From NCBI GenBank assembly GCA_009922615.1, contig RFVF01000010.1, positions 24,612 through 88,611 on the forward strand: DNA of 64,000 nucleotides, written 5' to 3'. Both the position numbers and the translations under genes were made by a program. Source of the DNA: Pseudomonadota bacterium. GTDB taxonomy: Bacteria; Verrucomicrobiota; Verrucomicrobiia; Limisphaerales; SXTU01. Below, piece by piece: positions 33,626-42,603 of this stretch. The number at the start of each line of letters is the position of its first letter. Positions within the stretch are counted from its first letter, which is position 1. The notes beneath the pieces were generated by a model, which worked only from the letters and a program-made list of their open reading frames with translations, was not told where the DNA came from and ran no database searches.

Positions 33626-34867
33626 TTACTTGTCTGGTCGCTGGCTGGCGGCCTTGAGCTTGGGATACCACTGGTTCACGAAGTCGAGGGACCATTGGGC
33701 GGTCCGGTCTTTGTGGCAGATATTGCAACTGTTGGGGTCACCGTTCTTCAGGGTGATGGCGGGGGAGATGAAGTCGAACGTATGGTTGCGGGCTTCGGCG
33801 GCGACGGAGTTTTCGCCGGTCTTGGCCATGTGACATTCGATGCAGCGGCTGCCGGTGCTGTTGGCGGCGTGATGCGTGTGTTCGGGCAGGGTCTTTTCTT
33901 TCAAGTGCTGGCGCTGGCCGGGGGCGTGGCAGGTGAGGCAGAGCGCGTTGTTGCTGGCGGACTTAATGGTCATGGCGGTGTGGCGGCCGCTGTGGGAATC
34001 GTGACAGTTGGAGCACTGCAGGTGGGCGTCGTGCATGACGCTTTGCACAAAGGTGTTGCCTTGCACGCGGTTTTTCTTGGCGGTGCCGTTGTGCCAGAAC
34101 TCCGGCGTGACCTTGCCGTCGGGAGCGAAGCCTTGCCAGAATTTGTTCAGATCATCGCCGGGTTGATAGCCGACAGCCCAGGCGTATTCGGTCTGCGGGC
34201 CGTGGGGGCGACCGGCCTGATGGCACGCAAGGCACACCTGCATGGAGCGCTCGATGGAGAGGCGGGCGGGATTGACGATGTCCTCGATGCGGGAGTTTTC
34301 GGAGTGCTTGCGGCCCGCGCCGTGGCAGCTTTCGCACGAGATGTTCAGCTCCTGCCACTTCTGCGCCTGCACGTCGAGGCCGGTGCTGTGACAGCCGGCA
34401 CAGAGTTTGAAGTTGGAACGGTGCTTCCAATCTTTGTGCCCTTCCCACCACCAGTCGGACTTGGCGGTGTAGGGCTGCCACTTCTTTTCCGCCACGCTCC
34501 ATTGACCGTTGAAGACGACTTCCTCGCCGTTGACCTCGACGAGGTAGCGCTGCTTCCAGCGGCTGCCGACGACGCCTTTGACATCCTTTAGCGCCGGGTG
34601 GTTCGTGCTCGGGATGCTGAAGTCGCCGACGATGGTTTTGCCGGGGCCGTCGGCGATGGGGCGTTGGACCATCTTGCTGTGCAGGGTGCCTTGCCAGCCT
34701 TGATAATGACTGGCGTGGCAGGTGGCGCATTTCTCCGCGCCAACGAATTGTGTGGGGTCGATTTGGGGCAGCGCGTCAAGTTTCAGCTCCACCGGCACGG
34801 CGGCGTGGCTGGCGACGGCGAGCACCGCGACCACCGCGAGCGCGCGTAGGAGGACAAGGGCATTCAT
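33626..34867 (-). CDS. Secreted octaheme c-type cytochrome
   Basis: A 413-residue protein with a signal peptide (LLRALAVVAVLAVASHA). I count eight CxxCH heme-binding motifs: CATCH, CAGCH, CESCH, CLACH, CSNCH, CLTCH, CIECH and CNICH, with several free His residues (HHAANS, HSGRH) for bis-His ligation. This is the layout of the cytochrome c554/octaheme reductase group in the periplasm, which handles nitrogen or sulfur oxyanions or shuttles electrons. No oxidoreductase or quinol partner adjoins it. It is divergent from the dehydratase gene at 35014. Confidence 0.92.
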   Translation of the reverse strand: MNALVLLRALAVVAVLAVASHAAVPVELKLDALPQIDPTQFVGAEKCATCHASHYQGWQGTLHSKMVQRPIADGPGKTIVGDFSIPSTNHPALKDVKGVVGSRWKQRYLVEVNGEEVVFNGQWSVAEKKWQPYTAKSDWWWEGHKDWKHRSNFKLCAGCHSTGLDVQAQKWQELNISCESCHGAGRKHSENSRIEDIVNPARLSIERSMQVCLACHQAGRPHGPQTEYAWAVGYQPGDDLNKFWQGFAPDGKVTPEFWHNGTAKKNRVQGNTFVQSVMHDAHLQCSNCHDSHSGRHTAMTIKSASNNALCLTCHAPGQRQHLKEKTLPEHTHHAANSTGSRCIECHMAKTGENSVAAEARNHTFDFISPAITLKNGDPNSCNICHKDRTAQWSLDFVNQWYPKLKAASQRPDK

Positions 34868-35013
34868 GGCGTGTTGAGCAACGGCAAGTTACGTCTATTA
34901 TCACGGGGATTGGCGGAATGACCAGTCGTAAGCGGAACGGTAGGATGCACGTTTAACGGTCCCCGCTAGAATTCAATCTGTCGGCTCCGGCAACTTGCTG
35001 CTTCACTCTCCGC

Positions 35014-36963
35014 ATGGCTTCGTTGAATGCACTGCTCGGCGGCAATGCCGGCATCTACCAGCTCCGCTCCAAGGCGCCCGGACCGACGGGTGCGTTACCG
35101 CTCGATGCGGACATGCTCTTGCACCAGCCCAGCGGGAATCTTTTCGGCTGGACGCAGAACGCCGGCATGGGCTGGAACCCCGCCGAGCTGGGCCGCAAAC
35201 AATTCCTCATCCTCAGCACCGAGGGTGGCCGTCGTGCGCCGGACGGCTCGCCCATCGCGCTGGGCTATCACACGGGGCATTGGGAAATTGGGTTACTCGT
35301 CGAAGCGGCGGCGAAGGAGTTCAAGCGCCTGCAAGCGATTCCCTTCGCGGGCTGCGTCTCCGACCCGTGCGACGGGCGCACGCAAGGGACGACGGGCATG
35401 TTCGACTCGCTCCCGTATCGCAACGACGCCGCCATCGTTTTCCGCCGGCTCATCCGCTCGTTGCCCACGCGACGCGGCGTGCTCGGAGTTGCGACGTGCG
35501 ACAAGGGTCTGCCCGCGATGATGATGGCGCTGGCAGGGATGCGTGACTTGCCCAGCGTCCTCGTGCCCGGCGGCGTGACGTTGCCACCCACGAATGGCGA
35601 GGACGCCGGTGCGGTGCAAACACTCGGGGCCCGCTTCTCACACGGTCTGATATCGCTGACGGAGGCAGCGGAGCTCGGCTGTCGTGCGTGCGGCACGCCC
35701 GGTGGCGGCTGTCAGTTCCTCGGCACGGCGGCGACCTCGCAAGTCGTCGGTGAAGCCCTCGGCCTCTCGCTCCCGCACAGCGCGCTTGCGCCATCGGGCG
35801 AACCGGTCTGGACGGAACTTGCGGTCAGCTCCGCGCGGGCGTTAGTGGAACTGGAGCAACGCGGCCTCAAGTCCCGCGACATCCTCACCGACGCGGCGAT
35901 TCGCAACGCCATGGTCGTCCACGCGGCCTTCGGCGGCTCCACGAACTTGCTGCTGCACATCCCCGCCATCGCGCACGCCGCCGGGCTGAAGCGGCCGACG
36001 GTAGAAGATTGGATTGCCGTGAACCGCGCCGTCCCTCGCCTCGTGAGCGTGCTGCCGAACGGACCCGTTCACCACCCGACCGTCCGCGTGTTCCTCGCGG
36101 GCGGCGTGCCGGAGGTGATGTTGCATTTGCATCGGTTGGGCTTGCTCGACACGCGTGTGCTGACCGCGAGTGGCGCGACGCTGGACGAAGTTTTGAACTG
36201 GTGGGAAGCGAGCGAGCGCCGCACAAAGTTCCGCGAACTCCTCTGCGTGCAAGACGGCGTGGACCCGGACGAAGTCATTTTCTCGCCCGAGCGCGCGAAG
36301 GCCCGCGGGCTCACGAGCACCGTCACCTTCCCGCGCGGCAACCTCGCGCCCGAGGGCGCGGTCATCAAGAGCACGGCCATTGATCCGAGCGTGGTGGATG
36401 CCGACGGCGTGTATCGCAAGGAAGGGCCGGCGAAAGTTTTCACCAGCGAACGCGCGGCCATCGCGGCCATCAAGGAGAAGCGCATCGCCGCCGGAGGCAT
36501 TCTCGTGCTCGCCGGTTGCGGCCCGATGGGCACGGGCATGGAGGAAACCTACCAGCTCACCAGCTCGCTCAAGCATCTGCCCTTCGGCAAGCACGTCGCG
36601 CTCATCACGGACGCACGCTTCAGCGGCGTGAGCACCGGCGCGTGCATCGGGCACGTTGGTCCCGAGGCGCTCGCGGGCGGGCCGCTGGGCAAACTCCGCG
36701 ACGGCGATGTGATCCGCATCATCGTTGACCGGAACACAAACACCGGCAGCGTGGACTTCATCGGCGAAAGCGGCGGCGCGAAGTTCAGCCCAGATGAAGG
36801 TGCGACCACCTTGGCGAAACGTCCTTCGCGCGATGACTTGAAGCCCAACGACAACCTCCCCGACGACACGAAGCTCTGGGCCGCGTTGCAAGCCATCAGC
36901 GGCGGCACCTGGGGCGGCTGCGTGTTCGATGCGGACGCCGTGGTCGCGAAATTACAGGCGTGA
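35014..36963 (+). CDS. IlvD/Edd-family dehydratase of the YjhG/YagF (xylonate dehydratase) type
   Basis: A 649-residue protein, clearly longer than IlvD (about 560) and matching the YjhG/YagF length. Iron-sulfur ligands are visible as Cys in [30 protein letters not shown] and the CGTPGGGC segment. C-terminal family motifs: [36 protein letters not shown] and IGHVGPEA. Such enzymes dehydrate sugar acids (for example D-xylonate) to 2-keto-3-deoxy acids. No aldolase, sugar dehydrogenase or transporter adjoins it. It may be a stand-alone sugar-acid dehydratase; a role in branched-chain amino acid synthesis is less likely. Confidence 0.9.
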   Translation: MASLNALLGGNAGIYQLRSKAPGPTGALPLDADMLLHQPSGNLFGWTQNAGMGWNPAELGRKQFLILSTEGGRRAPDGSPIALGYHTGHWEIGLLVEAAAKEFKRLQAIPFAGCVSDPCDGRTQGTTGMFDSLPYRNDAAIVFRRLIRSLPTRRGVLGVATCDKGLPAMMMALAGMRDLPSVLVPGGVTLPPTNGEDAGAVQTLGARFSHGLISLTEAAELGCRACGTPGGGCQFLGTAATSQVVGEALGLSLPHSALAPSGEPVWTELAVSSARALVELEQRGLKSRDILTDAAIRNAMVVHAAFGGSTNLLLHIPAIAHAAGLKRPTVEDWIAVNRAVPRLVSVLPNGPVHHPTVRVFLAGGVPEVMLHLHRLGLLDTRVLTASGATLDEVLNWWEASERRTKFRELLCVQDGVDPDEVIFSPERAKARGLTSTVTFPRGNLAPEGAVIKSTAIDPSVVDADGVYRKEGPAKVFTSERAAIAAIKEKRIAAGGILVLAGCGPMGTGMEETYQLTSSLKHLPFGKHVALITDARFSGVSTGACIGHVGPEALAGGPLGKLRDGDVIRIIVDRNTNTGSVDFIGESGGAKFSPDEGATTLAKRPSRDDLKPNDNLPDDTKLWAALQAISGGTWGGCVFDADAVVAKLQA

Positions 36964-37050
36964 GAATGGCGCGAGATTTGCGTTGTTCATCCACGTGGAT
37001 TGCGCTTAATTCCTCTCGTCAACACAGCCAACTTCTAACCAACACGTGCC

Positions 37051-37503
37051 ATGGAAATCACCGACTCCGTCGCCACCATCCTCCAGCACAAGGGCCAGGT
37101 TCCCGTCCAGTCCGTCGCGCCCGCTACCACGGTCTTTGACGCCATCAAGCTCATGGCCGACCGCAATATCGGCTGCGTGCTGGTGATGGAGGGCGGTGCG
37201 TTGCTCGGCATCCTCTCCGAGCGCGATTACACGCGGAAGGTCGTGTTGCAGGGTCGCTCGTCCAAGACCACCACCGTTCGCGAGATCATGACGGCCAACG
37301 TCATCTGCGTCACGCCGCAGCACGGCGTCGAGGCGACCTTGCGCATCGTCACCGAGAACCGCGTGCGGCATCTGCCCGTCCGGGACGGCGACCGGATCGT
37401 CGGCCTCATCTCCATTGGCGATCTCGTGAAATGGGTCATTCACGCCCAACGTTCCGCACTCAATCAGTTGGAAGCCTATGTGGCGGGCGGATATCCCGGC
37501 TGA
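37051..37503 (+). CDS. Two-CBS-domain protein
   Basis: A 150-residue protein made of a CBS pair: [28 protein letters not shown] and [31 protein letters not shown], with a [13 protein letters not shown] link and [14 protein letters not shown] end. CBS pairs bind adenosine nucleotides and regulate a partner. The protein has no other domain, so the partner is unknown. It follows the dehydratase by 87 bp on the same strand and precedes the DUF1501 gene by 79 bp; a shared transcript is possible. Confidence 0.92.
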   Translation: MEITDSVATILQHKGQVPVQSVAPATTVFDAIKLMADRNIGCVLVMEGGALLGILSERDYTRKVVLQGRSSKTTTVREIMTANVICVTPQHGVEATLRIVTENRVRHLPVRDGDRIVGLISIGDLVKWVIHAQRSALNQLEAYVAGGYPG

Positions 37504-37582
37504 ACGAGGCAAAACTTCTTTCAATCCCGAACCCGCTTCCCTCGTCCACTTCCCACTCGAACGCTGCAACACTCATAGCCCT

Positions 37583-39046
37583 ATGATCCGAATCCCTGGC
37601 GAACCCGGCAAAGACCTTTGCGACAAACATCTTGGCATCACCCGCCGCGACATCCTCCGCATCGGCGGCTCCGGCCTCATGGGCCTCTCGCTCGGCGGCG
37701 CAATGAAGCTTCAGGCCCTCGCCAACCCAGCCACTGGCGGACGCGGCTGGGGCAAGGCCAAGAGCGTCATCATGATTTACCTCCAGGGCGGTCCTTCGCA
37801 CCTCGACTTGTGGGACCCGAAGGAGAACGTGCCCGACAACGTGAAATCAGTTTTCGCGCCCATCGCGACCAAACTCACCGGCGTCAAATACACCGAACTC
37901 CTGCCCAAGCTCGCGAAGGTGAACGACAAGTTCACCATGATCCGCTCGATGAGCTACACGCCCAACGGCCTCTTCAACCACACGGCGGCCATCTACCAGA
38001 TCATGACCGGCTACACGACGGACAAGGTCTCGCCGTCCGGCCAGCTTGAGCCGCCCAGCCCGAAGGATTTCCCGAACTTCGGCTCGAATATCATCCGCCT
38101 CAAGCCGCCCACCGAGCCGATGCTTCCGTTCGTTCAGTTTCCGCGCCCGTTGCAGGAATCGAACGTCGTCGGCAAAGGTGGCAACGCCGGCTTCCTCGGT
38201 AAGGCCTACGATCCTTACACGCTCTTCCCGGACGGTGACGACATGGATATGGCGAAAATGGACAAGATCAAGGTGGACGACCTCAACCTCCGCCCCGATA
38301 TGTTCGCCGTCCGCCTCCAGCGCCGCGCCAAGCTTCGCGACGAACTCAGCGATGCGATGCCTGAGATCGAAAAGGCCGTCGCCAACTACAATCTCGACGA
38401 CTACTACAAGCAGGCGATGAACCTCATCGTCTCCGGTCGCGCCCGCGAGGCCTTCGACCTCAATCAGGAACCGGACAAGCTCCGCGACCGTTACGGCCGC
38501 AACACCTTCGGCCAGAGCTGCCTCCTCGCCCGCCGCCTTGTCGAGGCCGGCACGCGCGTCGTGGAACTCATCTGGCCCAAGGTCGCCAACTCGGACAATC
38601 ACTCGTGGGACGTTCACGTGGGCCTCAACGACCGCATGAAGAAGCAAAGCGCCCCGATGCTCGACACCGGGCTCTCCGCGCTCTTCGAGGACTTGGACTC
38701 CCGCGGTCTCCTCGCCGAGACACTCGTCGTCGCGATCGGCGAATTTGGCCGCAGCCCGCAGAAGGGCGTCAGCACCAGCGGCAATGGCAACAGCGCGGAT
38801 GGTCGCGACCACTGGCCGTATTGCTACACCAGCGTCATCGGCGGTGCCGGCATCAAGCGCGGCTACGTCCACGGCCAGTCCGATAAGACCGGCTCCGCGC
38901 CCGTCGAAGACCCCGTCCACCCGGCGGAATTGCTCGCAACGATCTACCACAGCTTCGGCATCGACCCCGAGACCGTGGTGATGAATCACCTCAACCAGCC
39001 GCGTGAACTCGTGAAGGCCAAGGCCGTCACGAAGCTCTTCGCGTAA
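37583..39046 (+). CDS. TAT-exported DUF1501 protein
   Basis: A 487-residue protein from ATG 37583. The twin-arginine signal reads [20 protein letters not shown]. The alkaline-phosphatase-like core shows [41 protein letters not shown] and [18 protein letters not shown], with the expected metal-site Asp and His. DUF1501 proteins are abundant in Planctomycetota and Verrucomicrobiota and usually sit next to a DUF1549/DUF1553 cytochrome; none is present here. The substrate is not known; sulfated or phosphorylated polymers are commonly suggested. Located in the periplasm. Confidence 0.93.
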   Translation: MIRIPGEPGKDLCDKHLGITRRDILRIGGSGLMGLSLGGAMKLQALANPATGGRGWGKAKSVIMIYLQGGPSHLDLWDPKENVPDNVKSVFAPIATKLTGVKYTELLPKLAKVNDKFTMIRSMSYTPNGLFNHTAAIYQIMTGYTTDKVSPSGQLEPPSPKDFPNFGSNIIRLKPPTEPMLPFVQFPRPLQESNVVGKGGNAGFLGKAYDPYTLFPDGDDMDMAKMDKIKVDDLNLRPDMFAVRLQRRAKLRDELSDAMPEIEKAVANYNLDDYYKQAMNLIVSGRAREAFDLNQEPDKLRDRYGRNTFGQSCLLARRLVEAGTRVVELIWPKVANSDNHSWDVHVGLNDRMKKQSAPMLDTGLSALFEDLDSRGLLAETLVVAIGEFGRSPQKGVSTSGNGNSADGRDHWPYCYTSVIGGAGIKRGYVHGQSDKTGSAPVEDPVHPAELLATIYHSFGIDPETVVMNHLNQPRELVKAKAVTKLFA

Positions 39047-39106
39047 GCCTCCGTTTCCCGTAGACCGAAACGCGCGTTCATGGCGCGAGCCCGTTGCTTT
39101 CTGCCG

Positions 39107-39679
39107 TCAATGCAAGATCGGCAAATCGTGCGGCTGGCGAATCAACTCCGCGTCGAGGTCGAGGAAGAAGTCCAAGCGACGTGAGGTTTCCTCGTCGTCG
39201 ATCGCGCGGGCCATGAGGATGTAAGTGGCGTAGTGGTTGCCTTCGGACTCGACCAGGCTGGCGTAGAAGGCGGCGAGCTCGGGGTCGTGTGGCGGGAGCT
39301 CGCGCGCGAGGATTTGGAACTTCTCGCAGCTCCGCCCCTCGATGAGCGCGCAGCAGATGAGGTGGTCAATCACTTGGAACCGGATGCCTTTGCGCATCGC
39401 GTGCATGAGGCCGGAAATCCACGGGCTGGGATGCGGCTGCGCGAACGGGATGCCGCGCCGTTTGAGCAGCGCGAGCACGAGCTGGAAGTGCTGCAGCTCC
39501 TCGATGGCGATGGCGTTCAGTTCCTCGACGCGCCCGAAGAGGTCGCGGTAACGCTCCAGCGTGATGGCGGTGGTGGCGGCCTTGCGTTCGAGATGCGCGT
39601 GGTCCACCAGCACGGCGGGCAGGTGGGCCAGCGTGCGCGGGAGCCAGTCGGCCGGCACTGGAGCGCGGAGCATTTCCAT
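39107..39679 (-). CDS. miaE: tRNA-2-methylthio-N6-isopentenyladenosine hydroxylase-like (MiaE)
   Basis: About 190 residues from ATG 39679 (ATG 39673 also possible). It is a ferritin-like helical protein with paired di-iron motifs: DHAHLERKAA and EELQHFQLV in the first half, EGRSCEKF and ESEGNHYATYI in the second. MiaE hydroxylates ms2i6A at tRNA position 37 using O2. It is convergent with DUF1501 (60 bp between) and divergent from the Trm112-like gene. Confidence 0.9.
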   Translation of the reverse strand: MEMLRAPVPADWLPRTLAHLPAVLVDHAHLERKAATTAITLERYRDLFGRVEELNAIAIEELQHFQLVLALLKRRGIPFAQPHPSPWISGLMHAMRKGIRFQVIDHLICCALIEGRSCEKFQILARELPPHDPELAAFYASLVESEGNHYATYILMARAIDDEETSRRLDFFLDLDAELIRQPHDLPILH

Positions 39680-39763
39680 GCGGGGATTGTTCAAGCCCGC
39701 GCGCGGTGGGGGCAACTCGGAAGTTCACAGCGTCGTCGGCCTGTCGTAGCGTCCGTGCAACAC

Positions 39764-40009
39764 ATGAACGCTGAACTGCTCTCCATCCTCCGCTGCCCGG
39801 AGACGCGGCAGATGCTCGTGCTCGCAGAAACTGCGGTGGTGGAGCGGCTCAATGCACAGGTGGCGGCCGGGACATTGCGCAACGCGGCGGGGCAGCCGGT
39901 CACGGCGAAGCTGGATGGCGGGCTCCTGCGCGCGGATGGCAAGGCGTTGTATCCCGTGCGGAACAACGTGCCGGTGCTGCTGGTGGACGAGGCGATCGTG
40001 CTGGCGTGA
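39764..40009 (+). CDS. Trm112-like small protein lacking the zinc site
   Basis: An 81-residue protein from ATG 39764. LLSILRCPETRQ at the start and DGKALYPVRNNVPVLLVDEAI at the end match Trm112/YcaR proteins, which act as scaffolds for methyltransferases. Only one Cys remains, so the usual zinc-binding Cys set is absent, as in E. coli YcaR-like members. A 30-residue insertion (VVERLNAQVAAGTLRNAAGQ) separates the two halves. A decayed second copy lies at 41307-41474. Confidence 0.85.
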   Translation: MNAELLSILRCPETRQMLVLAETAVVERLNAQVAAGTLRNAAGQPVTAKLDGGLLRADGKALYPVRNNVPVLLVDEAIVLA

Positions 40010-40034
40010 ACTACCGCAGGCATACGCCGCAACT

Positions 40035-40340
40035 TTACTTGTCAGTTAAGACTTCAACCTCGATTGCCAAGCGCCCTCGCACATTACCTTTAAGTCGCCT
40101 TTGCAGCAGATCGTAGTCGGCTCTAGTAGCGACCTGACCGTTCAATGTATTCATGGCAGGCTTGCTGAGGAAGACGTTCAGTTTTCCAAATCGGGCTCTG
40201 TCTTCGGCGATTAGTTTCTGAATCAGTAGCCTGTCGGCCTGCGCCAAGTGATTACGCCATTGATACTGGCAGGCATTGATCAGTAGGACGGCAACAATAC
40301 CGGCAACTGCAATTCGAACGCAGATCTTCGCTACTTTCAT
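40035..40340 (-). CDS. Small membrane-anchored protein of unknown function
   Basis: A 101-residue protein with an N-terminal hydrophobic anchor (VRIAVAGIVAVLLINAC, possibly a lipoprotein signal ending at Cys24) and a soluble remainder (AQADRLLIQKLIAEDRARFG, VRGRLAIEVEVLTDK). No family recognised. Local base composition is less GC-rich than its neighbours. It ends 25 bp after the Trm112-like gene on the other strand and follows the SGNH gene region. Confidence 0.6.
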   Translation of the reverse strand: MKVAKICVRIAVAGIVAVLLINACQYQWRNHLAQADRLLIQKLIAEDRARFGKLNVFLSKPAMNTLNGQVATRADYDLLQRRLKGNVRGRLAIEVEVLTDK

Positions 40341-40368
40341 TTTACCGCCCCCCCCTGCTTGGGAAGGC

Positions 40369-41169
40369 TTACTTCGTCAGCTCGGCGAGCTTGGGCGTGA
40401 TGGCGTCGGCCCAGATTTGGTAGCCGGCCTTCGAGAGGTGGAGGAAGTCAGGCATGATTTCCGCCTTGAGCACACCAGCGGTGAGGAACTTCTCGCCAAT
40501 GTCGAGGTAATGAACGCTCTTGCCGTCGTTGAGCTTGGCGATGGTGGCGTTGACCTGCTTGAGCTTCTCCTGCTGCGGGCCGAACGCGCCGTCGGGCTTG
40601 GTGCCGCGCGGGAAGACGGCGAGCAGGAGGACCTTGGTGGTCGGGGACTTGGCGTGGATGGCCTTCACGATGGCGGTGACGCCCTTGGCGATGCCGTCCG
40701 CCTCGTCCGTGCCGGAGTTGTTGGTGCCAATCATCAGCACGACGACCTTGGGCTTGATGCCATCCAGCTCGCCGTTGGTGATGCGCCAGAGCACGTGCTG
40801 CGTGCGGTCGCCGCCGATGCCGAAGTTCGCCGGCTTGTAGGCACCGAAGGCCTTTTCCCAAATCTCCTTCGCTCCGCCCCAGCCAGCGGTGATGGAGTCA
40901 CCGAGGAAGAGCACGTCTACGCCGCCAGCCTTGGCGATGCTGACGAAGCGCTCGTGGGTCTTAAGGAAGCCGGCGTCCGGTTCGCCGTCGCGGAACTTGG
41001 GCGCGGCGACATCGGGGGCCTGAACGGGATTGGGCTTCTTGGGCTGGGCGTCTTTCTTCGCGTCCTTTTTGGCGTCTTTGGCGTCGGTCTTGGCCTGGGC
41101 GTAGAGCGGCGCGGGTGACGCAAGCAAGGTGGCCAGAGCAAGGGTGGAGAAGAGAACAGTGCGTTTCAT
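40369..41169 (-). CDS. Secreted SGNH/GDSL-type esterase
   Basis: A 266-residue protein from ATG 41169, with signal peptide (RTVLFSTLALATLLASPAPLYAQ) and a Lys/Asp/Ala-rich linker. SGNH blocks: Ser in FLGDSITAGWGG, Gly in GIGGDRT, Asn in MIGTNNSG, and Asp/His in PDFLHLSKAGY. It is close to platelet-activating-factor acetylhydrolase-like GDSL esterases that remove acetyl groups from sugars or lipids. Likely acts in the periplasm. A sialate O-acetylesterase lies at 59606-61180, so the organism handles O-acetylated glycans. Confidence 0.92.
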   Translation of the reverse strand: MKRTVLFSTLALATLLASPAPLYAQAKTDAKDAKKDAKKDAQPKKPNPVQAPDVAAPKFRDGEPDAGFLKTHERFVSIAKAGGVDVLFLGDSITAGWGGAKEIWEKAFGAYKPANFGIGGDRTQHVLWRITNGELDGIKPKVVVLMIGTNNSGTDEADGIAKGVTAIVKAIHAKSPTTKVLLLAVFPRGTKPDGAFGPQQEKLKQVNATIAKLNDGKSVHYLDIGEKFLTAGVLKAEIMPDFLHLSKAGYQIWADAITPKLAELTK

Positions 41170-41306
41170 GGTTGGTTTGGTGCTAACAACGAGGCGTTTC
41201 GACGGTGGGCGGGGAAGGATGTTCACCGCTCCAGATTCAGGCTGGTTCGCGCAGTGAGGCTGGCTCGTTCGGCTCCCCCGGTAGCGCGACACAAAGCTCG
41301 CTTGGC

Positions 41307-41474
41307 ATGTCTACGGTGTTCAGCCGTTCAGCTCAGTGCGCAGCAGGGGCAGTGGATGCGCTGCCCGTTCAGCGGTATGTAAATCGCACCGTGCATGAGG
41401 ATGGCAAGGCACTTCGTCCTGTGTGCACCAATGCGCCGGTGCTGCTCGTGAGCGAGGTGATTGCGGTGCGTTGA
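41307..41474 (+). pseudogene. Decayed second copy of the Trm112-like gene
   Basis: The frame ends in DGKALRPVCTNAPVLLVSEV and IAVR, which lines up with the end of the intact copy at 39764-40009 (DGKALYPVRNNVPVLLVDEA). Upstream, SAQCAAGAV aligns with NAQVAAGTL. The first 30 residues, including the CP motif, are missing and no good start is present. DNA identity continues through the stop. It lies between the SGNH gene and deoC and is likely a duplicated and decaying fragment. Confidence 0.7.
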
Positions 41475-41497
41475 AGCCGGTCGCGTCGAGGCACCCC

Positions 41498-42436
41498 TCA
41501 AGGCTGCGAGAAGTAATCCGCCGCCTGATAACGCCCTTCCACGAGCTTGGCGATTTGCATGAGCACGTCGTTGACGAGCGTGCTGGCGCCGAAGCGGAAG
41601 AGTTCGGGAGTGAGCCAGTCGTCACCGAGGGTTTCCTTCACCATTACGAGGTAAGCGAGGGCCTGCTTGCTGGTGCGGATGCCGCCGGCGGGCTTCATGC
41701 CGATGCGGATGCCGGTGGCGAAGAAGTGGTCGCGGATGGCTTCCAGCATGACGAGCGTGACGGGCATGGTAGCGGCGGGCGTGACTTTGCCAGTGCTGGT
41801 CTTGATGAAGTCCGCGCCGGCGTTCATCGCGATTTCGCTGGCCAGGCGGACGTTGTCGTAGGTGACGAGTTCGCCGGTCTCGAAGATGACTTTGAGGTGC
41901 GCGGGGCCGCAGGCTGCCTTGGTGGCGGCGATTTCGTCGTGGACCTTGGCGTGGTCGCCGGTGAGGAAGGCGCAGCGGTCGATGACCATGTCGATTTCGT
42001 CCGCTCCGTCGGCCACGGCCCGTCGAACTTCAGCGAGCTTGGTGGGCAGGGGATATTGGCCGCTGGGAAAGCCGGTGGCGACGGCGGCGACGTGCACGGG
42101 CGAGTTTGCGCCTAGAAACTTGCGCGCGTGCTTCACCATGTTCGGATACACGCAAACGGCAGCGCAGGGAGGGACCGAGAAACGGGCTTCGGCGGGAGCG
42201 AGGGCCTTGCGGCAGAGGAAGGCGACCTTGCCGGGCGTGTCTTTGCCTTCGAGGGTGGTGAGGTCCATCATGCTCACGGCCATTTTGAGGCCGACGAGTT
42301 TGGCGCCGGACTTGATGCTGCGCTTGGGGAAGCTCGCAGCGCGTTCCTCGGCCATGATTTGGTCCACGGTGGGAGCTGCGGCAATGCGGGACGCAGGATG
42401 CGGAACGCGGGCTGGCGCGGCGGCCAAGGCTTTCAT
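41498..42436 (-). CDS. deoC: Deoxyribose-phosphate aldolase
   Basis: A 312-residue protein, longer than E. coli DeoC (259), with an extra N-terminal region of about 40 residues (Ala/Pro-rich, then VDQIMAEERAASFPKRSI). Signatures: VSMMDLTTLEGKDT, CVYPNMVKHA, VAAVATGFPSG, GADEIDMVIDR and the Schiff-base Lys in ADFIKTSTGK; a second Lys in GMKPAGGIRT. It splits deoxyribose 5-phosphate to glyceraldehyde 3-phosphate and acetaldehyde. No other nucleoside-degradation gene adjoins it. Confidence 0.95.
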   Translation of the reverse strand: MKALAAAPARVPHPASRIAAAPTVDQIMAEERAASFPKRSIKSGAKLVGLKMAVSMMDLTTLEGKDTPGKVAFLCRKALAPAEARFSVPPCAAVCVYPNMVKHARKFLGANSPVHVAAVATGFPSGQYPLPTKLAEVRRAVADGADEIDMVIDRCAFLTGDHAKVHDEIAATKAACGPAHLKVIFETGELVTYDNVRLASEIAMNAGADFIKTSTGKVTPAATMPVTLVMLEAIRDHFFATGIRIGMKPAGGIRTSKQALAYLVMVKETLGDDWLTPELFRFGASTLVNDVLMQIAKLVEGRYQAADYFSQP

Positions 42437-42603
42437 GGCGGGAAGTTAGCGAAGGGACGGAAGGCGCTCCAAGCTTGAAATGACCGCAGACAACGTGAGC
42501 GCGAGTGAGAGGGGGGGGACGGGCCGCCACTGGTTGGCAAAATTGACTTGACCCGCCCATTTCTTGATTGCTTTCACAGCATCGAAAAACAAACTATCCG
42601 GCC

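Noticed and set aside
33509..34591. Plus-strand open frame of 360 codons opposite the octaheme cytochrome
   Set aside because: Gly/Val-rich translation with no motif. The cytochrome on the other strand has eight CxxCH motifs and a signal peptide.
35014..36963. Dehydratase as branched-chain amino acid IlvD
   Set aside because: Length (649) and motifs fit the YjhG/YagF group; no ilv or leu genes adjoin.
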